DNA from: Neomegalonema sp.
GTDB taxonomy: Bacteria; Pseudomonadota; Alphaproteobacteria; Rhodobacterales; Rhodobacteraceae
Assembly (NCBI GenBank): GCA_022760355.1
Contig: JALEGB010000018.1
Span: forward strand, 1 to 59,162
Direction: 5' to 3'
Length of the DNA: 59,162 nt
Every line of letters begins with the position of its first letter. Position 1 is the stretch's first letter. Below are positions 9,334 to 16,513 of this stretch, piece by piece. The position numbers and the translations under genes were made by a program. Below the pieces are notes generated by a model that was not told where the DNA came from, ran no database searches, and saw only the letters and a program-made list of their open reading frames with translations.

Positions 9334-9681
9334 ATGTTCAAAACACTTTTCGGATCGTTGCTAGCGCTCTTTATGCTGGCCGCTGCGCCCGACGCGGCGT
9401 CTGCGCAAGAATTTGACGTCAAACGCTACGGCTCCCGCTGGATCCAGGTCTCCAGCCATGCTTATGAAGCCGACGCTCGCGCATCGGCGCGTCGCTATAG
9501 CCGCAGATTCGCCGACACTCGGGTTTTTCTATCGACCAGCGGCTATTTCGCGGTTGTGATCGGCTCGGCCCCGACCCGTATCGCCCGGGTGCGCCTGGTT
9601 CGCCTGCGCGATGATGGCGCTATTCCATATGACGCCTATCTCACGGGCGGCACACGCTATCTGCGCGAGGTGTTTTTCTAA
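9334..9681 (+). CDS. small secreted basic protein, weakly SPOR-like
   Basis: A 115-residue protein preceded by a strong AGGAGGGG site. The signal peptide is evident (cleavage near ASA-QE). The mature part of about 90 residues is rich in Arg and aromatics (RWIQVSSHAYEADARASAR, then a YFAVVIGSAP strand). This pattern loosely resembles SPOR peptidoglycan-binding folds, where a W/VQV strand is followed by a helix, but the match is too weak to assert. Together with its neighbours it belongs to a patch of exported proteins next to the exosortase unit. Confidence 0.7.
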   Translation: MFKTLFGSLLALFMLAAAPDAASAQEFDVKRYGSRWIQVSSHAYEADARASARRYSRRFADTRVFLSTSGYFAVVIGSAPTRIARVRLVRLRDDGAIPYDAYLTGGTRYLREVFF

Positions 9682-10236
9682 GCTGTTGGCGTTTGCGCCG
9701 CCGGTCCGCGCGGCCTCGGCGCGAGCCCCCAACGCCCTCCATAAGTCTTTCTGCCCGCCGCTGCAGAGCGGGCAGGTCAGGGATATATTCCCCCGAAAGC
9801 CCTGCGCATGCTCTACTGCGCGCGAACCTGTCAGCGGGCGCTCCCCTGACCGATGAACTGTGCCGGCATTCTCGGGCGGCCCACAATAGAAGAAGAGCCG
9901 AGCAGACGCGCGCAAAAAGCTTCTTCACGCTGCGCCGCGGTGCAGCGCCGGCGGTCAGGGCGCATCCCGACGAGGCAAAGGTTTCATAGCGCCCAAACGC
10001 CGGCTCCGAGGAAGCGGAGATTCGCGTCAAACACGATAGCGAAACTCAAGAATCCGCCAAGCGCGAAGGATTAAATTTTCCGATGCAATCCAACCACAGG
10101 CGGAAGCGCCCGAGGTCGGGCAAAAACTTAACCCGCGACGATTAGGTTGAGCTCTGCCGCTCAATTTGGCCCAGTTACTGCAGTGATGTCGTTCAACACG
10201 TCTATGTCACGCCTAACGCACATAATGGGGACCAAC
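9682..10236. other. gene-free stretch upstream of the VPEID-CTERM-like gene
   Basis: About 555 bases with no supported gene. It contains a hairpin without a T tract (9751-9775) and, near its end, the inverted repeat at 10147-10164. The frame of the downstream gene stays open back to a TTG at 10147, but that extension has no ribosome site and no coding look. Confidence 0.6.
10147..10164 (+). promoter_or_regulatory. TTGAGC-N6-GCTCAA inverted repeat, possible operator
   Basis: A perfect six-base inverted repeat 72 bases ahead of the preferred start of the sorting-substrate gene. Its spacing suits a dimeric regulator. Nothing more can be said about which protein might bind. Confidence 0.4.
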
Positions 10237-10428
10237 ATGTCGTTTTTTGAAGCACTGTCTGGCTGGAAACTGGACGCAATGGGCGGCTTCGACCGCTGGT
10301 TCGAGCAGTTCATGGACCGCCACAATGATCCAGTGTCCGCGCCTGAGATCAATGCCGTCGCCGCCGTCGCAGCCGTTGCGGCCACGATCGTCGCAATTGG
10401 AATGATCCGCGAGCGGTTCAAAAAGTAA
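10237..10428 (+). CDS. VPEID-CTERM-like exosortase E substrate, small membrane-anchored protein
   Basis: A 63-residue protein with an amphipathic, aromatic N-terminal part (MSFFEALSGW, then FDRWFEQFMDRHND), followed at 33-39 by VSAPEIN, one Ala/Val-rich transmembrane helix (about 40-56) and the basic end RERFKK. Motif, helix, then positive cluster is the tripartite layout of exosortase sorting signals, and APEIN resembles the VPEID motif recognised by exosortase E. The next gene, six bases downstream, is that enzyme. I chose the ATG at 10237 (GGGGA six bases upstream); in-frame starts exist up to 10147. The role is inferred: presumably this is the dedicated target, cleaved before or within the PEI motif. 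Confidence 0.78.
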   Translation: MSFFEALSGWKLDAMGGFDRWFEQFMDRHNDPVSAPEINAVAAVAAVAATIVAIGMIRERFKK

Positions 10429-10434
10429 TCAAGC

Positions 10435-12114
10435 ATGGCGGCGAGCGATCAGTTTCCCCCCCGCTCGACGGGGATCAGCACAACACGCGCCACGCAATGG
10501 GCGCCACGGACGCGGTTTGCGAGCCTCGTCCTGCTGGCGGCCGGCGAGCTCCTCTTGTTGAGCCTGTTTTTCTCGCTGGACTTCGTGTTCGGCGCAGCAG
10601 GACTGTCGGCGCGCGTGCTGATGACTCTGGCGAATGCTCTGCCGCTCTCGATGATTATGGCCGGCGCCCTGCTGGGCGTGGGCTTGGCGCGCCCTGGCGC
10701 GCTGCAGCCATTGCTTCAAGGCGCAGAGCGAGACCGACGCGGGGCGCTGCCCGCCATCGGGCATTTCGTCGGTTTCGCCAGCTTTGCCGCAATTCTCACC
10801 GTCACGCAGATTGGCGGCCTGAAGGTTTCGCATGACGCCATTTTGGCGGGGCTGCTTGCCGCCTCTTTGTTGGCGGGCGTCAGCTTTGCGCGACTGATCG
10901 CGCCATTGTCCGCTTGGATCGCCTTCATCCGCGCCGAAACGCCCCTGCTCATCGCAGCCGCGGCAACTGCATTGACCGCGATCGTGCTTGGAACTGTCGC
11001 GCAGGACTATTGGCGGCCGCTTTCGGACGCCACGCTCACCCTGTCGCGGCTTCTGCTCAATGCAGCGACCAGCGACGTTGTCTATGATCCAGCCGCGCGC
11101 ATGATCGGCGCCGGCGACTTCAAAGTGCTGATCGCCCAGCAATGTTCCGGCTATGAAGGCGTCGCCCTCGTCCTGAGCTTTCTGGCGTTCTTCGGCTACG
11201 TGTTTCGCGCAGAGCTGCGTTTCCCACATTTTTTGTTGCTCGCGCCGATCGGCGTTGTCGTTATCTGGCTGAGCAACTCCTTTCGCATCGCGGCGCTCGT
11301 CCTTGTCGGCTCGGAGATTTCCGGGCCGCTCGCAGCCGGCGGCTTTCATTCCTTCGCCGGTTTGGCGCTGTTCCTGGTCGTTTCCCTGACGCTTTCGCTG
11401 ATCGCGCTAAGGATGCCGTTCTTCCGACGGGATGGCGAAGCGCCGGCTCGGCGTCCGGAGGCGACGCCGGCGCAAGCGGAACGCGTTCGGCTTGCCGACG
11501 CGATGCTGCTGCCCTTTTTGGTCTTCCTGCTCAGCGGCGTTGCGCTGACCATGGCGTTTGACCTGCCTGAGAGGCTCTACTTCGTCCGCGTCGCTGCGAT
11601 GCTTATCGCAGTCAGCTTCTTTGTCTCAATCTACCGTCAGATGGATTGGCGGATTTCGACCGATGCAATTGTCGCCGGCCTTGCCGTCGCCTTGTTTTGG
11701 GTTTGGGTGGCGCCGACCGAGACGTCCGAGAACACGACGAAGCTGCTGGCCTGGCTCAAGGATGGCCCCGCGTTTGACGAAGTGCTGTGGTTGCTTGCTC
11801 GCGCCGTAGGTTTCGTCCTGCTGGTGCCGTTGGTTGAGGAACTCGCTTTTCGCGGCTACCTGCACAGGATCATCGCCCATGGCTCGCTGGATGGCGCGCC
11901 TGAGGCGACGTTCTCCTGGCGCGCTTTCCTGATCACCTCGGCCCTTTTTGGCGCGCTTCACAGCCGCTGGTGGGAGGGGGCGCTCGCGGGCGCGCTGTTC
12001 GCCTTGGCGATGTATCGCAGCGGCCGGCTCTCCAACGCCATCATCGCGCACGCAATCGCAAACGGAGCGATTTTCGTCTATGTGCTCCTAACCGGACATT
12101 GGGCGGCGCTCTAA
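10435..12114 (+). CDS. xrtE: exosortase E / CPBP-type protease fusion (VPEID-CTERM system)
   Basis: A 559-residue polytopic membrane protein made of two enzymes. The N-terminal half (to about 330) has the exosortase/archaeosortase triad: Cys237 in QQCSGYEG, Arg284 in NSFRIA and His305 in GGFHSF. The C-terminal half carries a CPBP/Abi-type intramembrane protease signature: Glu468-Glu469 and Arg473 in VEELAFRGYL, His509 in FGALHS, and His539/Asn543 in the last helices. This fusion defines exosortase E of VPEID-CTERM systems. The preceding gene encodes a fitting substrate and ends six bases before this start, so coupling is likely. Exosortases are thought to cleave or transfer C-terminally anchored proteins; what is attached here is unknown. 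Confidence 0.88.
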   Translation: MAASDQFPPRSTGISTTRATQWAPRTRFASLVLLAAGELLLLSLFFSLDFVFGAAGLSARVLMTLANALPLSMIMAGALLGVGLARPGALQPLLQGAERDRRGALPAIGHFVGFASFAAILTVTQIGGLKVSHDAILAGLLAASLLAGVSFARLIAPLSAWIAFIRAETPLLIAAAATALTAIVLGTVAQDYWRPLSDATLTLSRLLLNAATSDVVYDPAARMIGAGDFKVLIAQQCSGYEGVALVLSFLAFFGYVFRAELRFPHFLLLAPIGVVVIWLSNSFRIAALVLVGSEISGPLAAGGFHSFAGLALFLVVSLTLSLIALRMPFFRRDGEAPARRPEATPAQAERVRLADAMLLPFLVFLLSGVALTMAFDLPERLYFVRVAAMLIAVSFFVSIYRQMDWRISTDAIVAGLAVALFWVWVAPTETSENTTKLLAWLKDGPAFDEVLWLLARAVGFVLLVPLVEELAFRGYLHRIIAHGSLDGAPEATFSWRAFLITSALFGALHSRWWEGALAGALFALAMYRSGRLSNAIIAHAIANGAIFVYVLLTGHWAAL

Positions 12115-12124
12115 CGCCGCCCAA
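12099..12124 (+). terminator. 10-bp hairpin at the end of the exosortase E gene
   Basis: TTGGGCGGCG / CGCCGCCCAA with a six-base loop that contains the stop codon, followed by CCCTTT. It lies between two convergent genes and can fold on either strand. The T run is short, so termination efficiency is uncertain. Confidence 0.5.
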
Positions 12125-12152
12125 CCCTTTGGCGCAAAGGCGCAAAGAGGGG

Positions 12153-13064
12153 TCAGTACTTTTCTTCGACGTACAATTCCTTCGGCAGGTCGGACCGCTC
12201 ATAGTCTTCATTGTACCGGCGATCCGGCAGCACGACCTCCTCATGCGGCACCTCGTTGTAAGGCACCTGCCGCAGCAAGTGATCAATGCAGTTCAGCCGC
12301 GCGCGCTTTTTGTCATTTCCTTCAACCACATACCACGGCGCCTCAGAGATGTTCGTCCGCGCGAACATGTCCTCTTTCGCTTTGGTGTAGTCTTCCCACC
12401 GGATTCGAGACTGCAGATCCATCGGGCTCAGCTTCCACTGCTTCATTGGATCATGGATCCGCATCAAGAACCGGAGCTGCTGCTCCTCGTCCGTAATTGA
12501 GAACCAGTATTTCACCAGCTTGACGCCCGAGCGCGCAATCATCCGCTCAAACTCAGGCACGTCATTGAAGAAGGCTTCAACCTGGGTCGGCGTCGCGAAG
12601 CCCATCACCCGCTCCACCCCGGCGCGATTGTACCAGGAGCGATCGAACAGAACCATCTCCCCCGCCGCCGGCAAATGCTCAACATAGCGCTGGAAGTACC
12701 ACTGCGTTTTTTGCCGATCGGTCGGCGCCGGCAGCGCGACAACCCGGCACACCCGAGGGTTCAGCCGCTGTGTGATCCGCTTGATCACACCGCCCTTACC
12801 CGCGCTATCGCGCCCCTCGAACAGCACAACCAGCTTGTAGCCCGTAGCCTGCACCCAATCCTGCATTTTCACCAGCTCGGCCTGCAGACGAAACAGCTCA
12901 CGGAAATAGATTTTGCGTTGAATAGCGGATTTCGTCCGCCGCGATTTGACGTCGCGGAGCGCGGCGGGGATCAGATCATCCTCAAGCTCCAGCTCATATT
13001 CTTCGTCAAAGCTGTCCGCCAGCTCTGCATCCAACCAGCTTTCTTCAGTCGGTTCGCCGCCCAT
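12153..13064 (-). CDS. ppk2: polyphosphate kinase 2
   Basis: A 303-residue PPK2-family kinase, which transfers phosphate between polyphosphate and nucleoside diphosphates in the cytoplasm. The Walker A motif GRDSAGKGG, the DR-containing lid loop and the Walker B segment FDRSWYNRAG are all present, followed by the conserved MQWKLSPMD-like region (here KQWKLSPMDLQSR). The N-terminal 60 residues are acidic, as is common in one-domain PPK2. AAGGAGG lies seven bases before the ATG. It converges on the exosortase gene and has no operon partner. Confidence 0.93.
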   Translation of the reverse strand: MGGEPTEESWLDAELADSFDEEYELELEDDLIPAALRDVKSRRTKSAIQRKIYFRELFRLQAELVKMQDWVQATGYKLVVLFEGRDSAGKGGVIKRITQRLNPRVCRVVALPAPTDRQKTQWYFQRYVEHLPAAGEMVLFDRSWYNRAGVERVMGFATPTQVEAFFNDVPEFERMIARSGVKLVKYWFSITDEEQQLRFLMRIHDPMKQWKLSPMDLQSRIRWEDYTKAKEDMFARTNISEAPWYVVEGNDKKRARLNCIDHLLRQVPYNEVPHEEVVLPDRRYNEDYERSDLPKELYVEEKY

Positions 13065-13220
13065 CAGAGGCCTCCTTCACGCACGATCGCCGCCTTCTTA
13101 CCCTTACTTACGCGAAAGATTTTTGACAGTGCGGCGTTATCGCTGAAATTCGGCCGCCGAGCGGCGTTGACGCAGTGGCGAAACCAGCGGCTGCGCGAAG
13201 CGATGGCGCACGAACGCCGG

Positions 13221-13676
13221 CTACCGTCCGGCCTTGCGCGCAGCAAGCACAGCGCCAAAGCTTCCGAAATAGTCCTTCGGACTTAGGACAAAAGGCGCCC
13301 GACCGCTCCGCAAGTCAAAAACATCGTCTGCGCGTTTAGAGATAGTGGTTTCATAATAGTCACTCAAACTCATACAAATATCCACGCCTGCCGGCTCCGT
13401 CGGCGTCGCCTTGAATACGTATGTAGGATAATTAAAACAGATCTGAAACGCGCCTTTCAGCCACCAGCGCCCCGGCACGATCCGCTCTTCGCCCGGATAC
13501 CAGAGATAGGCGCGCCCTTTTGAATCGAGAAATTCGATCTGCACCCCATGCGTCCCGTCGAAGGAGAGGAAAGTATGCTCGCCAAGCGGCGGGCCGCCAC
13601 GCTCCGCATGCTGCGCGGAAACTCCGGCGCCGCCCGCGACAACAATGGCCAGCACCATCAGCAAACGTATCGCCAT
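13221..13676 (-). CDS. secreted cysteine-pair protein, paralogue of 13840-14304
   Basis: A 151-residue exported protein (signal peptide cut near VSA-QH). Its mature part aligns along its whole length with the product of the next gene upstream: H-T near the start, DG-x-x-GV, KGRAYLWY, GRWW, a CFNYP motif, a second Cys about 22 residues later, then KR-x-x-DVF, APF-x-LS and YFGSF. The two cysteines probably form a disulphide. GGAGGAG lies seven bases before the start. The two genes are tandem duplicates on the same strand. The function is unknown. Confidence 0.8.
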   Translation of the reverse strand: MAIRLLMVLAIVVAGGAGVSAQHAERGGPPLGEHTFLSFDGTHGVQIEFLDSKGRAYLWYPGEERIVPGRWWLKGAFQICFNYPTYVFKATPTEPAGVDICMSLSDYYETTISKRADDVFDLRSGRAPFVLSPKDYFGSFGAVLAARKAGR

Positions 13677-13715
13677 TCCGCTGCTCCTCCCTCAATCCAC
13701 GCCTTTGTCATGCAA

Positions 13716-13746
13716 AACCAGGCGCCATCCAGAACCAGGCGCCATC
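13716..13746. repeat. 14-bp direct repeat between the two paralogues
   Basis: AACCAGGCGCCATC occurs twice, 17 bases apart, in the gap between the two duplicated secreted-protein genes. It may be a trace of the duplication or a slippage product. Confidence 0.7.
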
Positions 13747-13839
13747 ATTGAACGCGGGCGCGTTCTTGGACTTTTCCGGACCGACAAAGCACGGCGCCGG
13801 CAGACCATATTTTCGAATGAAAAACGGGCGCAGCGCCAT

Positions 13840-14304
13840 CTAACGCCTCATGCCCACGGCGCGCTGGATCGCTTCAAAACTTCCAAAATACTGGCCCTTC
13901 GACAGCGTAAATGGCGCAACGCCGCGGGTCAGCCCAAACACATCTCCAGGGCGTTTGGCGATAACACGTTCGAAATAAAGCGGGCGCGACAGGCAAAACC
14001 ACTCACCCGGCTTAATATTAGGCGCATAATCAAAGGTGTAGTCGGGGTAGGAGAAACAGACGGCGCCGCCAGGATCTACGCGCCAATACCCCTTGATCGG
14101 CTTCGCTTCCCCTCGATACCAGAAATGCGCCTTCCCTTTCGCGGCCATATATTCTATCGCCACGCCGCCAAATCCGTCCGCCATAATAATCGTATGGCCC
14201 ACCAGCGGCCCGCCGCTATCCGCGTGCTCCGCCCTCGCGCCGCCGACCGCCGCCACGATGATCGCAGCGGCCAGCAATGCACGTCGCCCTGCGCCCCAAG
14301 CCAT
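13840..14304 (-). CDS. secreted cysteine-pair protein, paralogue of 13221-13676
   Basis: A 154-residue exported protein with a signal peptide ending near ARA-EH. It shares the framework of its downstream neighbour: GGPLVGHT, DGFGGVAIEY, KGKAHFWYRGE, GYWRV, CFSYPDY, a second Cys in WFCLS, KRPGDVF, APFTLS and YFGSF. GGGAG precedes the ATG by six bases. It starts 78 bases after the end of lpdA on the same strand, so weak read-through from the pyruvate dehydrogenase operon is possible. The function is unknown. Confidence 0.8.
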   Translation of the reverse strand: MAWGAGRRALLAAAIIVAAVGGARAEHADSGGPLVGHTIIMADGFGGVAIEYMAAKGKAHFWYRGEAKPIKGYWRVDPGGAVCFSYPDYTFDYAPNIKPGEWFCLSRPLYFERVIAKRPGDVFGLTRGVAPFTLSKGQYFGSFEAIQRAVGMRR

Positions 14305-14382
14305 ACCAGTCTCCCGTCGCGCCAGTCGCCCCGATCCTGACCGATCATGGCGGATCGGTCAGGCCGCGACGTCAGCATGGGC

Positions 14383-16098
14383 CTACTTTTTGGGCGGCAT
14401 CAGGTCCGTAATGTGGCCCGTAAACATCTCAGCCGCCATTGCAACCGTCTCCGACAAGGTCGGGTGCGGGTGAATGGTCAACTCGATATCCTCCGCATCG
14501 GCGCCCATCTCGATCGCGAGCGCCGCCTCGGCGATCAAATCGCCCGCGCTTGGACCGACAATCGCACATCCAAGGATGCGCTTGGTCTCCGGATCGAAGA
14601 TCACTTTCGTGAAGCCCTCGGATCGATCATTCGCCAGCGCCCGACCAGACGCCGCCCATGGGAAGACGCCCTTGGCGATCTTAACATCCTTCGCCTTCGC
14701 TTCGGTTTCCGTCAGACCAACCCAAGCAACCTCCGGGTCCGTATAAGCGACCGATGGGATGACCTTCGCGTCGAACGCCGACTTATGGCCGGCGGCCACC
14801 TCAGCTGCGGTCTTGCCTTCATGCACCGCCTTGTGGGCGAGCATCGGCTGACCAACGATATCGCCGATCGCAAAGATATGCGGCACATTGGTCCGCATCT
14901 GCTTGTCGACCGCGATAAAGCCGCGCTCATCCACATCGACGCCCGCAGCTTCGGCGTTGATCTTGCCGCCATTCGGCACGCGACCGACGGAGACCAGGAC
15001 CAGATCGAACACATCCTCCGCCGGCGCTTTGGCGCCTTCGAACATCACCTTAACGCCAGCGTCCGTCGCCTCGGCGCCGGTCACCTTGGTCTCAAGGAAG
15101 ATGTTTTCGAACTTCGGCGCCATCCGCTTCTGCCACGGCTTAACCACATCCGGATCCGCGCCAGCCATCAGGCCGCTCATCAGCTCAACCACAGTGATCT
15201 GCGCGCCGAGCGCCGCATAGACCGTGGCCATCTCCAAGCCGATGATGCCGCCGCCGACGACCAGCATTCGTTTCGGAACCGAGCGCAGCTCCAGCGCGCC
15301 GGTGCTGTCCACCACCCGCGGGTCGTCCCATGGCATGAACGGGAGATGCACCGGCTCGGAACCAGCGGCGATCACGCACTTCTCAAAGGTGACGGTCTTC
15401 TCGCCCTCCTCGCCGGAAACCGTAATCATATTGCGGCCCGAAAACGCGCCGACGCCGCGAACGACTGTCACTTTGCGGCCCTTCGCCAGACCGTTCAGCC
15501 CACCGGTCAGCTTGCCGACAACGCCGTCCTTCCAACTGCGCAGCTTGTCGATATCGACCTCGGGCTTCGCGAAGCTGATTCCATGCGCGCCCATTTCTTC
15601 GGCTTCGGACATGACCTTCGCCGCATGGAGCAGCGCTTTTGACGGAATACAGCCAACATTCAAGCACACGCCGCCAAGCGTCGGCCAACGCTCAATCAGC
15701 ACCACCTTTTGGCCCAGATCCGCCGCGCGGAACGCCGCGGAATATCCGCCAGGGCCGGCGCCGAGCACGACCAAGTCAGCGTGAATATCGCCCTCTGCGC
15801 GCGCGCCGCCTGCAACGGAGTCTGCGGATGGCCGACTGGCGACCCCCTCCGCGGCTTCGCCCGCCGCTTCGATGGTGATCAGCAAAGCGCCTTCGCTGAC
15901 CTTGTCCCCGACCGCGACCTTGACGTCCTTCACGACGCCAGCCTCCGGCGCCGGCACGTCCATCGTCGCCTTGTCGCTCTCCAGCGTCGCGATCGGATCG
16001 TCAACCGCTACGGCGTCGCCGGGTTTGACATGGAGTTCAATCACCGGAACGTCGGAAAAATCGCCGATGTCCGGAACGTGGATTTCTTTCAGGGCCAT
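14383..16098 (-). CDS. lpdA: dihydrolipoyl dehydrogenase with N-terminal lipoyl domain (E3)
   Basis: A 571-residue flavoprotein that reoxidises dihydrolipoamide in the pyruvate dehydrogenase complex. A lipoyl domain (residues 1-77, lipoyl Lys43 in ESDKATMD) precedes the enzyme. The FAD motif GAGPGGYSAA is at 113-122, the redox disulphide Cys145/Cys150 in GGVCLNVGC, an NAD-binding GGGIIGLE follows, and the active-site HPHPTLSET is near the C-terminus. I start at MALKEIHVPD, where GAGGGAG lies upstream; the longer frame runs into the cupin gene. It is the last gene of aceE-aceF-cupin-lpdA. Confidence 0.95.
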   Translation of the reverse strand: MALKEIHVPDIGDFSDVPVIELHVKPGDAVAVDDPIATLESDKATMDVPAPEAGVVKDVKVAVGDKVSEGALLITIEAAGEAAEGVASRPSADSVAGGARAEGDIHADLVVLGAGPGGYSAAFRAADLGQKVVLIERWPTLGGVCLNVGCIPSKALLHAAKVMSEAEEMGAHGISFAKPEVDIDKLRSWKDGVVGKLTGGLNGLAKGRKVTVVRGVGAFSGRNMITVSGEEGEKTVTFEKCVIAAGSEPVHLPFMPWDDPRVVDSTGALELRSVPKRMLVVGGGIIGLEMATVYAALGAQITVVELMSGLMAGADPDVVKPWQKRMAPKFENIFLETKVTGAEATDAGVKVMFEGAKAPAEDVFDLVLVSVGRVPNGGKINAEAAGVDVDERGFIAVDKQMRTNVPHIFAIGDIVGQPMLAHKAVHEGKTAAEVAAGHKSAFDAKVIPSVAYTDPEVAWVGLTETEAKAKDVKIAKGVFPWAASGRALANDRSEGFTKVIFDPETKRILGCAIVGPSAGDLIAEAALAIEMGADAEDIELTIHPHPTLSETVAMAAEMFTGHITDLMPPKK

Positions 16099-16129
16099 CC
16101 CTTGCTCCCTCGCCGAGCGCGCCGGCGTT

Positions 16130-16504
16130 CTAAATTCTGACTTTGACCGCAGCGGTGTCCGGATCGCCGGAATTCGGCTCCCCTTTGGGCTCGATGAGGA
16201 GGACATGCGCCTCCTCATCCGCCACCGGCCGATGCACAACGCCTTTCGGCACTACGAACAGTTCGCCTTCGCCAAGTTCGACGCCGGAAATCACTCCCGC
16301 ATCGTCTTTCAATTCAATCCGGATCCGCCCTTTCAGCACGAGGAAGAAGTCGTCCGTATCGTCATGATGGTGAAACGGGAACGCGCCCTGAAGCTTCACC
16401 ACCATCACTTCATCGCCGTTGTAGTCGGCGACGATCTTCGGCGACCAATGCTCGCTAAAACGCGTCAGCTTCTCCGCAAGATTAACTGCCTTGGCGTCAG
16501 CCAT
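16130..16504 (-). CDS. cupin-domain protein within the pyruvate dehydrogenase operon
   Basis: A 124-residue single-cupin protein. The first cupin motif is seen in FPFHHHDDTDDFFLVLKGR (metal-binding His residues and a downstream acidic residue), and the second in VVPKGVVHRPVADEEAH (PxG and His). It could bind a divalent metal. It lies nine bases after aceF and 31 before lpdA on the same strand, with its own TAGGAG site, so it is part of the operon. Its role is unknown; a small-molecule sensor or isomerase-like activity are only possibilities. Confidence 0.85.
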   Translation of the reverse strand: MADAKAVNLAEKLTRFSEHWSPKIVADYNGDEVMVVKLQGAFPFHHHDDTDDFFLVLKGRIRIELKDDAGVISGVELGEGELFVVPKGVVHRPVADEEAHVLLIEPKGEPNSGDPDTAAVKVRI

Positions 16505-16513
16505 CGCAAACTC

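Noticed and set aside
9751-9775. 8-bp hairpin CTGCCCGC / GCGGGCAG
   Set aside because: No T run on either strand and nine-base loop; not called a terminator.
10429-11349. 306-residue minus-strand ORF
   Set aside because: Antisense to the exosortase E gene, very rich in Gln, Arg and Gly; no support.
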